This document shows positions 1-6,114 of a stretch of 10,178 bases of DNA, piece after piece. Numbering within the stretch: position 1 is the first letter of the stretch; every line of letters begins with the position of its first letter. The notes under the pieces were generated by a model. It was given only the letters and a program-made list of their open reading frames with translations, made no database searches and was not told the DNA's origin. Position numbers and translations under genes: made by a program. The stretch is taken from contig JAIYAJ010000517.1 in NCBI GenBank assembly GCA_027489105.1, positions 1 to 10,178 of the forward strand, read 5' to 3'. Source of the DNA: Zymomonas sp. Lineage in GTDB: Bacteria > Pseudomonadota > Alphaproteobacteria > Sphingomonadales > Sphingomonadaceae.

Positions 1-798
1 GAGGCCGGTTGGGAAGAGGCCGCCGCTACGATCATGACAACCGATACGTTCGCCAAGGGTGCCCGCGCCTCGGCGATCGTCGGCGGCACGCGGGTCGAGC
101 TGGTAGGAATCATCAAGGGGTCGGGGATGATCGCGCCGGACATGGCGACGATGCTCGGCTTCATCTTCACCGATGCGGCGATCGAACCGGCACTGCTCCA
201 GGCGATGCTCGACCGCGCCAACCGTCGCAGCTTTTCCTGCATCACCGTCGACGGCGACACCTCGACCAGCGACACCGTGCTCGCCTTTGCGACGGGCAAG
301 GCGGGCAATGCGTCTCTGTCGTCGATGGACGATGCCGGTGCCGACGCCTTCGAGGCGGCGCTGGCGGAGCTCTGCCTCGATCTGGCGCAGCAGGTCGTCC
401 GTGACGGCGAAGGCGCATCCAAGTTCATCGAGATCCGCGTCGAGGGCGCGATCGACGACGACAGCGCCCACCGCATCGGCATGTCGATCGCCAATTCTCC
501 GCTGGTGAAGACCGCCATTGCCGGCGAGGACGCCAATTGGGGCCGCGTCGTGATGGCGGTCGGCAAGGCGGGCGAGCCGGCCGAGCGCGACAAATTGTCG
601 ATCCGCTTCGGCGCAACCCAGGTCGCGACCGGCGGCCTCGCGGTCGAGGGCTATGACGAGGCCCCCGTCGCGGCGCATCTGCGCGGGCAGGAGATCGAGA
701 TCGGGGTCGACATCGGCCTGGGCAATGGCCGGGCGACGGTGTGGACCTGCGACCTGACGCACGGCTATATCTCGATCAACGCCGATTATCGGAGCTGA
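1..798 (+). CDS. argJ: Glutamate N-acetyltransferase ArgJ (ornithine acetyltransferase), 5' end outside the window
   Basis: ArgJ moves the acetyl group from N-acetylornithine to glutamate in the cyclic arginine pathway; some members also use acetyl-CoA. The frame is open from base 1, so this is the C-terminal 265 residues of a protein usually near 400; an ATG at 34 is internal. The self-cleavage motif MATML is visible, with the Thr codon at 148-150; this Thr becomes the N-terminal nucleophile of the beta chain. Other family blocks are KGSGMIAPD before it, CITVDGDTSTSD, the strongly conserved GEDANWGR near 520-545 and the C-terminal INADYRS. Both the end of the alpha chain and the whole beta chain are therefore present. 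A glutathione S-transferase gene starts 10 bases after the stop. Whether the enzyme is mono- or bifunctional cannot be read from the sequence. No frameshift or missing motif is seen. Confidence 0.97.
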   Translation, partial: EAGWEEAAATIMTTDTFAKGARASAIVGGTRVELVGIIKGSGMIAPDMATMLGFIFTDAAIEPALLQAMLDRANRRSFSCITVDGDTSTSDTVLAFATGKAGNASLSSMDDAGADAFEAALAELCLDLAQQVVRDGEGASKFIEIRVEGAIDDDSAHRIGMSIANSPLVKTAIAGEDANWGRVVMAVGKAGEPAERDKLSIRFGATQVATGGLAVEGYDEAPVAAHLRGQEIEIGVDIGLGNGRATVWTCDLTHGYISINADYRS

Positions 799-808
799 GG
801 CGGTAGCG

Positions 809-1414
809 ATGATCCTCTGGGGCCGGCTCAACTCGCACAATGTGAAGAAGGTCGCCTGGTTCGCGATCGAGGCAGGAATCCCGCACGAGCAGCGGGACAT
901 CGGCGGCGCCTTCGGCTTCACCGACGCCTATCTCGCGCTCAACCCCAACCGGTTGATCCCCACGATCGAGGATGACGGCTTCGTCCTGTGGGAATCGAAT
1001 GCGATCCTCCGCTACCTCGCCGCGCGGCATGCGCCCGCATTTTGGCCGGAAGATCCGCAGCTGCGGGCGCTGGGCGACCGCTGGATGGACTGGCAGTTCT
1101 CTTTCGCCGATGCGCAGCGCGACGCCTTTCTGAACCTCGTACGGTTTGCACCAGCCGATCGCGATCAGGCGGCGATCGAGCGCTCGGCGGTTGTGACCGG
1201 GGGTCTGATGGCGATCCTCGACGAGGAACTGGCGCGGCGGCCCTGGCTGTCGGGCGAGGATTTCGGCATCGGTGACATCCCGATGGGCGTCTATGCACAC
1301 AGCTGGTTCACGCTGCCGATCGAACGACCCGATCGCCCGCATGTCGCAGCCTGGTATGAACGGCTGAAAACGCGCCCCGGCTATGCCGACACCGTCATGA
1401 TTCCGCTGACCTGA
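809..1414 (+). CDS. Glutathione S-transferase family protein
   Basis: A 201-residue cytosolic GST-fold protein of normal family length. The N-terminal thioredoxin-like domain (about residues 1-75) has an early SHN at residues 9-11, where Ser-type GSTs carry the catalytic Ser. It then has NPNRLIPTIED with the cis-proline at residue 51, and WESNAI at 61-66, whose Glu-Ser pair contacts the gamma-glutamyl part of glutathione. The all-helical C-terminal domain contains FGIGDI at 152-157, the usual N-capping box with Asp156. The start is the ATG 10 bases after argJ, with GAGG at 797-800 eight bases upstream. The stop overlaps the next ATG, so co-transcription with argJ and the phosphatase is likely. 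GST fold and glutathione binding are well supported. Substrate and class are unknown; it could be a detoxifying transferase, a disulfide-bond reductase or a glutathione-dependent lyase or isomerase. Confidence 0.93.
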   Translation: MILWGRLNSHNVKKVAWFAIEAGIPHEQRDIGGAFGFTDAYLALNPNRLIPTIEDDGFVLWESNAILRYLAARHAPAFWPEDPQLRALGDRWMDWQFSFADAQRDAFLNLVRFAPADRDQAAIERSAVVTGGLMAILDEELARRPWLSGEDFGIGDIPMGVYAHSWFTLPIERPDRPHVAAWYERLKTRPGYADTVMIPLT

Positions 1415-2208
1415 TGCACGCGCTCTACGAACCCGTCCTGGGCCTGATGCGCGCGGTCGCGCAGGACATCATGATGCCGCGTTTCCGCAGCCTCACGGCC
1501 GACCAGTTTTCGGAGAAGACGCCGGGCGATTATGTCACGATCGTCGACCGCGAGTCCGAGGCCTTTCTGGGCGAGGCGCTGGCCCGCCTGCTGCCCGAGG
1601 CGCGCATTATAGGGGAGGAGGCGGCCGCGCTCGATCCCGGAGTGGTCGACCGCATTGGCGATGGGGTCGCCTGGATCATCGATCCGCTCGACGGCACCAA
1701 CAATTTCACCGAGGGCCGCAGCCCCTTCGCAATCATGATCGGCCTGTCGGTCGACGGCGCGCGCGAGGCGGGCTGGATCCTCGATCCGGTCAGCGGGCGC
1801 ATCTGCCACGCCGCGCGGCGTAGCGGTTGCTACATCGATGGCGAGAAGGTGGTGTCGCGCCGTTCGGACGGGACTTTGCCCAAGGCTGCGATCGCGACCT
1901 ATTTCATGCCTGAGGAGCGGCAGGCCGAGGTGCGGCGGCGGGCCGAAGGGCATCTGGAGATCGTCGACATCCCGCGCTGCGCGGGCGAGCAATATCCCCG
2001 GCTGATCCTCGGCCAGAACGACATCGCACTCTACGAGCGGACCCATCCATGGGACCACGCCGCAGGCGCCCTGATGCTGGAGGAAGCGGGTGGCCGGATC
2101 GCGCGCAACGATGGGAGCGCCTATCGGCTAGACGTTCCGGGGCAGGGCGCGATCGCGGCCAGCACACCCGAACTGTGGGATCTGGCGAAAGCCGTTCTGT
2201 TCGACTGA
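1414..2208 (+). CDS. Inositol monophosphatase family protein
   Basis: A 264-residue Mg2+-dependent, lithium-sensitive-type sugar or nucleotide phosphatase, the typical length for the superfamily. Metal-binding motifs are intact: GEE at residues 67-69, DPLDGTNNF at 90-98 (Asp90 and Asp93 are ligands) and HPWDHAAG at 211-218 (Asp214). The N-terminal block D-x-V-T-x-x-D-x-E at about 39-47 is also present. The start ATG shares one base with the transferase stop (TGATG), which suggests translational coupling; no strong Shine-Dalgarno is visible. The family includes inositol-1-phosphatase (SuhB), histidinol-phosphatase (HisN), 3'(2'),5'-bisphosphate nucleotidase (CysQ) and fructose-1,6-bisphosphatase types, and motifs alone do not separate them. 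Position next to argJ would fit an amino-acid role such as HisN, but this is weak, so no symbol is given. It is the last gene of the plus-strand group. Confidence 0.93.
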   Translation: MHALYEPVLGLMRAVAQDIMMPRFRSLTADQFSEKTPGDYVTIVDRESEAFLGEALARLLPEARIIGEEAAALDPGVVDRIGDGVAWIIDPLDGTNNFTEGRSPFAIMIGLSVDGAREAGWILDPVSGRICHAARRSGCYIDGEKVVSRRSDGTLPKAAIATYFMPEERQAEVRRRAEGHLEIVDIPRCAGEQYPRLILGQNDIALYERTHPWDHAAGALMLEEAGGRIARNDGSAYRLDVPGQGAIAASTPELWDLAKAVLFD

Positions 2209-2217
2209 CGCCGGGTC

Positions 2218-2253
2218 GACCGACAGGCGACGGGCCTGCGCCCGCCGCCGGTC
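2218..2253. terminator. Possible bidirectional hairpin between convergent genes
   Basis: The 54 bases between the phosphatase stop and the end of trxA contain an imperfect GC-rich stem-loop. The outer 5-bp stem is 2218-2222 with 2249-2253, followed by a 4-base bulge on the left arm. A 3-bp stem and one mismatch come next, then a perfect 5-bp inner stem (2231-2235 with 2240-2244) around the loop CTGC. The location between two convergent stops fits a shared terminator. There is no T-run on either side, so it is not a canonical intrinsic terminator, and chance pairing is possible in DNA this GC-rich. Confidence 0.35.
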
Positions 2254-2262
2254 AGGCCGGGA

Positions 2263-2583
2263 TCAAAGCTCGCGTTCGATCCAGGCCTTGATCGCGCTCT
2301 TCGGCGCGGCGCCTACCTTGGTAGCGATCTGCATGCCATCCTTGAACAGGATCATAGTCGGGATACCGCGCACGCCATATCGGCCGGGAGCGTCGGGATT
2401 CTCGTCGATGTTGAGCTTGACGATGCTGACCTTGTCGCCCAGCTCGTCCGCGATCTCCTCAAGGGCCGGGGCGATCATCCTGCACGGGCCGCACCACTCG
2501 GCCCAGAAGTCGACCAGCACCGGCTTGTCGGCCTGAAGCACGTCACTCTCGAACGAGGAATCGCTGGTTGTGTTGGTAGCCAT
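2263..2583 (-). CDS. trxA: Thioredoxin 1 (TrxA)
   Basis: A 106-residue cytoplasmic disulfide reductase that passes electrons from thioredoxin reductase to ribonucleotide reductase, methionine sulfoxide reductase, PAPS reductase and other targets. The active site WCGPC is at residues 30-34 (Cys31, Cys34). The buried acid Asp25 in VLVDFWAEW and the cis-proline Pro75 in RGIPTMI are present, and the length matches E. coli thioredoxin closely. An in-frame start 30 bases upstream would give 116 residues. I prefer the ATG at 2583 because a perfect AAGGAG (2595-2600) lies between the two and the resulting N-terminus is family-like. The gene is 57 bases downstream of the addA stop on the same strand, so read-through from addBA is likely; a promoter of its own in the gap cannot be excluded. 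Confidence 0.98.
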   Translation of the reverse strand: MATNTTSDSSFESDVLQADKPVLVDFWAEWCGPCRMIAPALEEIADELGDKVSIVKLNIDENPDAPGRYGVRGIPTMILFKDGMQIATKVGAAPKSAIKAWIEREL

Positions 2584-2594
2584 CGGGGGGAAAA

Positions 2595-2600
2595 CTCCTT
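2595..2600 (-). promoter_or_regulatory. Shine-Dalgarno of trxA
   Basis: AAGGAG on the minus strand is a perfect anti-16S match, 11 bases before the ATG at 2583. The spacing is a little long, but the site lies inside the longer reading frame and so favours the shorter 106-residue thioredoxin. Confidence 0.7.
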
Positions 2601-2640
2601 GTCTCTTCGGCAACTGATGTAAGCTGCGGTCGCAACAGTC

Positions 2641-5600
2641 TCAACGGCTTTGGCCGTGGTTTTGCTCCTCCGCCCTAAAGCCTGGCTTGTGCGCCTCTAT
2701 CAGCGCGTCGGGCAGCGCCAGCAGGATCGGGCCTGCCGTATAGAGCAGTCCGGCCTCGATCGTCCGGCCGGGAAAGATGGTGCGCAGCGCCGCCGCATAG
2801 GCCGCCATCTGCCGGACATGGTGGAGCGGCGCTTCCTCGACGCGTTCGGGCACCCGGCGTCCCGTCTTGAAGTCGACCAGCAGGATCCGGTCGGGCTCGA
2901 TCAGCAGCCGGTCGACCGTGCCGGCGACGACGATGCCGTCCACCACTGCGGCGACGGGCGCCTCGGCCAGCGCATCCGGCCCGAACAGCGCCGAGAATCG
3001 AGGGTCGTCGATGACGCGGCAGGCATCCCCCGCAAGCAGGCGGGCGGTCTGCTCATCCTCTATTCCGCCTGAACCCGACAGCCAGCGGATCGCTGCGATC
3101 GTCCTTCGTTCGGGCGCCACCGCCGGCAGCCTTTCGAACAGCGCATGGAGCAGGGTTCCGCGCCGCGCCGCGGCGCGCATCGCTTCCGACGGCGGGGGAT
3201 TGGGTACGTCGTCGATGCCGAGCGAAGAAGGAGCCAGCGGGCGCGGCGGGCGCGCCTCGACCGGCGCAGGGTGGTGCAGCCACTCCGGCGGCGCGAGCCG
3301 GGGGCGTTCGCGCCGGGGCTTGGCTTCGGCGCGGCTGGCGGGCCGGCTGGGCGGCGACAGGCCGAGGAAATGATGCGCCTCGCCCCACAAATCGTCGGCG
3401 ACCGATTCGCAGTCCAGCCCGTCCATGGCGCGCCGGACGGCATGGTACCAGCTTGCCTCGGGCGGAACACCGCGGGCGCGGGGGCCCAATGCGCCGCCGA
3501 TCACCAGGTGCTCGCGGGCGCGCGTCAGCGCGACATAGAGCAGCCGCCAATGTTCCTGCCGCTCGCGCGCCGCCAGCGCGTCGGCGTCGGCGGCGATTTC
3601 CTCGACCAGCTCGTCCTTGCGCGGGCGGGGAATCGGCACACCCTCGCTTTCGCCGCCCATTTTCCAGCGCAGGCTGCTGATCGGGGTCGCGTCGGGATTG
3701 CCGGTCGCATCGGCGAGAATGACGAGCGGCGCCTCGAGCCCCTTGGAGCCATGGACGGTCATGACGCGCACCGCATCGGCCGGGGCCGAAGGATCGCGCG
3801 TAATCTCCACCTCGCCGCGATCGAACCAGTCGAGAAAGCGCTGGAGCGAGGCGGTGGCGGTCCCCTCGAACTGGAGCGCCGCGCCGAGCAGTTCCTCGAT
3901 CGGGTCGCGCGCTTCCTGGCCCAGCCGCTCGATCAGCTTGCGTCGTCCCTGCAGCGGACCGCTCAGCAGATGTTCGAGGAAGCGATAGGGCGTGGTGAAG
4001 TCGGCGCGGCCGAGGATGTCGTCGAGCGCGGCGATGGTCTGGGCGTCGCCCCGTTCGCGCACCGCGTCGATCAGCGGGCGGCCCTTGCGGCCGAAGCCGA
4101 CGCGGTAGAGCTCTTCCTGGCTCCAGCCGAACAGCGGGGAGACGAGCAGGCCCGCCAGGCTGAGGTCGTCCTGCCGCTGGACCGCGAAGCGCACCGCCGC
4201 GAGCAGATCGCGGACCGCCAGCGGGGCGGTCAGGCGGAGGCGATCGACGCCCGCGACCGGCACGCCCTCGGCATGGAGACGGGCCACGATCAGCGAGGCG
4301 AGTTCGGCGCGACGCCGGACGAGGATCAATATGTCCTCGGGCCGGATCGCGCGGCCCTCGCCGTGCAGCCACAGCCGCTCATCGAGCCAGCGGCGCACCT
4401 GCGCCGCCAGCCGGGTGGCGAAGGCGCGGGTCGCATCGTCGACCCATTGTTCCTCGCCGGCCTCCTCCTCGAGACTGGCGATGCCGTCGACCGAGAGCGG
4501 CTTCCACAGCGTGACGCGGCCGGGCAGATCGGTCTTCCAGGGCTGGTGGCGCGGTGTCTCCTCGTTCAGGCCCAACTGGTCGGGGCCGAGATCGGCGACC
4601 ACCTGATCGACCAGTTCGAGCACAGCCGGCGCCGAGCGGAAGCTGCGATCGAGCGACAACTGGTGGAAGCGGCGCTTCTCCTCTTCGGGGAGTTCCTCGG
4701 ATCCCTCGTCGGCGCGGCGCGCAAAGCCGATGCTGGCGGCTTCAAAGGCGAATGGGTCGGTCCCCTGAAAGCCGAAGATCGCCTGCTTGAAGTCGCCGAC
4801 GCTGAACAGGGTCCGCTTCGCAGTCCCGCGGGCACCGGCTCCGGCGAAGAATTCGGACGCCAGCGAGGCGACGATCGCCCATTGGCGGGCATTGGTGTCC
4901 TGCGCCTCGTCGATCAGGATATGGTCGAAATGCCGGTCGAGCTTGTAGCGCACCCAGTCGCCCATGCCCGGCGTGTCGAGCAGGTCGACGGCGGCGCGGA
5001 TCAGGTCGTCGAAGTCGACCACGCCGGCATCACGTTTCGCTTGAACATAGGCGGCGGCATAGGTCTGCCCCGCCCGCAGCGCGGCGCCGATCATCGCTGC
5101 AAGTTCGGCACGGCGGCGCAGGCCGAGCAGATGGCCGATCTGTTCGGCGAGGCGGCTGCAATGATCGCCGTAACAGGCGTCGACCTTGGCCAGGCCAGCC
5201 GAGACCTTGCGCGGCTCGCCGCTCTTGGTCAGCACGACGTTGACGACCGCATCGAGCATCGCTGCCCGGCTGCGCGGGGCAGCGGCGAGGAAGGCGGCGA
5301 CGATATCGGCGTCACGCAGGCCGGTGGCGGTGCCCCAGGCGGCGTTCGCTTGCGCGACGGCGTGGAAACAGTCGAGGTCGAGCGCCGCGCAGCCGGCCTC
5401 GACCGCCTCCTCGACATCACCGGTCGGAGCCCCCAGCAGGCGGCGCAGACGCGGTTCGATCGCGTCGCGCAGGCCCAACGCCGCCATTGCTTCGGGACTG
5501 CGCGCGCATTCGACCAGATAGGATTCGGCACGCGCCTCGCCGATGCGCAGGCTGAGATGCTGGATGTCACGCAGCAGGCCGTAATCGCCGCCGCGCTCGG

Positions 5601-6114
5601 CCCGGTCGAGCAGATCGGCCAGCGTGCGCCGCGCCAGCGCCTGTTCCTCGCGCCCTTCGAGCGGACGAAAGCCGGGGCTCAGCCCCGCTTCCGAGGGGAA
5701 GGCGGCGAGCAATGTCTGGCAGAAGGCGTGGATCGTCTGGATGCGCAGCCCGCCGCCCGGCGCGTCGAGCACACGCGCGAACAGCCGCCGGGCGCGGCGC
5801 ACCGCGTCGGGGCTGGCATCCTCGCCCAGCCGGCTGAGATCCTGCACAAGCTTGCGGTCGTCCTTGAGGCCCGCCCAGCGCGCCAGCCGCCGGTGGACGC
5901 GCTCGGCCATCTCGGCCGCCCCCGCCTTGGTGAAGGTCAGGCACAGGATCGATTCGGGTGCAGCGCCCGACAGCAGCAGGCGCAGCACGCGCGCGGTCAG
6001 CACATGGGTCTTGCCCGTGCCCGCCGACGCCGAAAGCCAGATCAGTTCGCCGGGCTCGGAGGCCAGCCGCTGCTGGTCGAGCAGCGGATCGAGCGGTTTC
6101 AGCCGGGCGCTCAC
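2641..6114 (-). CDS. addA: Double-strand break repair helicase-nuclease subunit AddA
   Basis: AddA is the UvrD-like (SF1A) 3'-5' helicase and nuclease subunit of AddAB, which unwinds and resects broken ends to make 3' tails for RecA. It has 1157 residues, normal for the family. All helicase motifs are visible: Walker A SASAGTGKT (28-36, Lys35), motif Ia LTFTKAGAAEM (59-69), motif II DEAQDT (402-407), motif III GDFKQAIFGFQG (440-451), motif IV RSFRSAP (490-496), motif V VMTVHGSKGLEAP (784-796) and motif VI YVALTRAREH (860-869). A Pro/Arg-rich linker (about 917-966) leads to a RecB-type PD-(D/E)XK nuclease with His990, GTVDR (Asp1068), VDFKTGR (Asp1081, Lys1083) and QMAAY (1102-1106). The chosen start is a GTG at 6114 that overlaps the addB stop as GTGA, with GGGGAG nine bases upstream. 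An ATG at 6156 would add 14 residues with a poorer ribosome site. Confidence 0.97.
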   Translation of the reverse strand: MSARLKPLDPLLDQQRLASEPGELIWLSASAGTGKTHVLTARVLRLLLSGAAPESILCLTFTKAGAAEMAERVHRRLARWAGLKDDRKLVQDLSRLGEDASPDAVRRARRLFARVLDAPGGGLRIQTIHAFCQTLLAAFPSEAGLSPGFRPLEGREEQALARRTLADLLDRAERGGDYGLLRDIQHLSLRIGEARAESYLVECARSPEAMAALGLRDAIEPRLRRLLGAPTGDVEEAVEAGCAALDLDCFHAVAQANAAWGTATGLRDADIVAAFLAAAPRSRAAMLDAVVNVVLTKSGEPRKVSAGLAKVDACYGDHCSRLAEQIGHLLGLRRRAELAAMIGAALRAGQTYAAAYVQAKRDAGVVDFDDLIRAAVDLLDTPGMGDWVRYKLDRHFDHILIDEAQDTNARQWAIVASLASEFFAGAGARGTAKRTLFSVGDFKQAIFGFQGTDPFAFEAASIGFARRADEGSEELPEEEKRRFHQLSLDRSFRSAPAVLELVDQVVADLGPDQLGLNEETPRHQPWKTDLPGRVTLWKPLSVDGIASLEEEAGEEQWVDDATRAFATRLAAQVRRWLDERLWLHGEGRAIRPEDILILVRRRAELASLIVARLHAEGVPVAGVDRLRLTAPLAVRDLLAAVRFAVQRQDDLSLAGLLVSPLFGWSQEELYRVGFGRKGRPLIDAVRERGDAQTIAALDDILGRADFTTPYRFLEHLLSGPLQGRRKLIERLGQEARDPIEELLGAALQFEGTATASLQRFLDWFDRGEVEITRDPSAPADAVRVMTVHGSKGLEAPLVILADATGNPDATPISSLRWKMGGESEGVPIPRPRKDELVEEIAADADALAARERQEHWRLLYVALTRAREHLVIGGALGPRARGVPPEASWYHAVRRAMDGLDCESVADDLWGEAHHFLGLSPPSRPASRAEAKPRRERPRLAPPEWLHHPAPVEARPPRPLAPSSLGIDDVPNPPPSEAMRAAARRGTLLHALFERLPAVAPERRTIAAIRWLSGSGGIEDEQTARLLAGDACRVIDDPRFSALFGPDALAEAPVAAVVDGIVVAGTVDRLLIEPDRILLVDFKTGRRVPERVEEAPLHHVRQMAAYAAALRTIFPGRTIEAGLLYTAGPILLALPDALIEAHKPGFRAEEQNHGQSR

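Noticed and set aside
34..798. ArgJ as a complete 254-residue gene starting at the ATG at 34
   Set aside because: The frame is open back to base 1 and the residues before this ATG continue the family pattern; the true start lies outside the window.
776..2058. Minus-strand open frames (776-1342 and 1381-2058) opposite the transferase and phosphatase genes
   Set aside because: Their products match no family I know, they lack plausible ribosome sites, and the plus-strand genes carry complete catalytic motifs.
3053..4372. A 439-codon minus-strand frame within addA
   Set aside because: It is a shifted-frame shadow on the same strand, Arg/Ala/Gly/Pro-rich, fully inside a gene with intact helicase and nuclease motifs, and shows no sign of a programmed frameshift.
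4542..4549. GCTGGTGG, the E. coli Chi octamer, inside addA
   Set aside because: Chi sequences are species-specific and this one is recognised by RecBCD of enterobacteria. A single copy within a GC-rich coding region is expected by chance and says nothing about the local AddAB.
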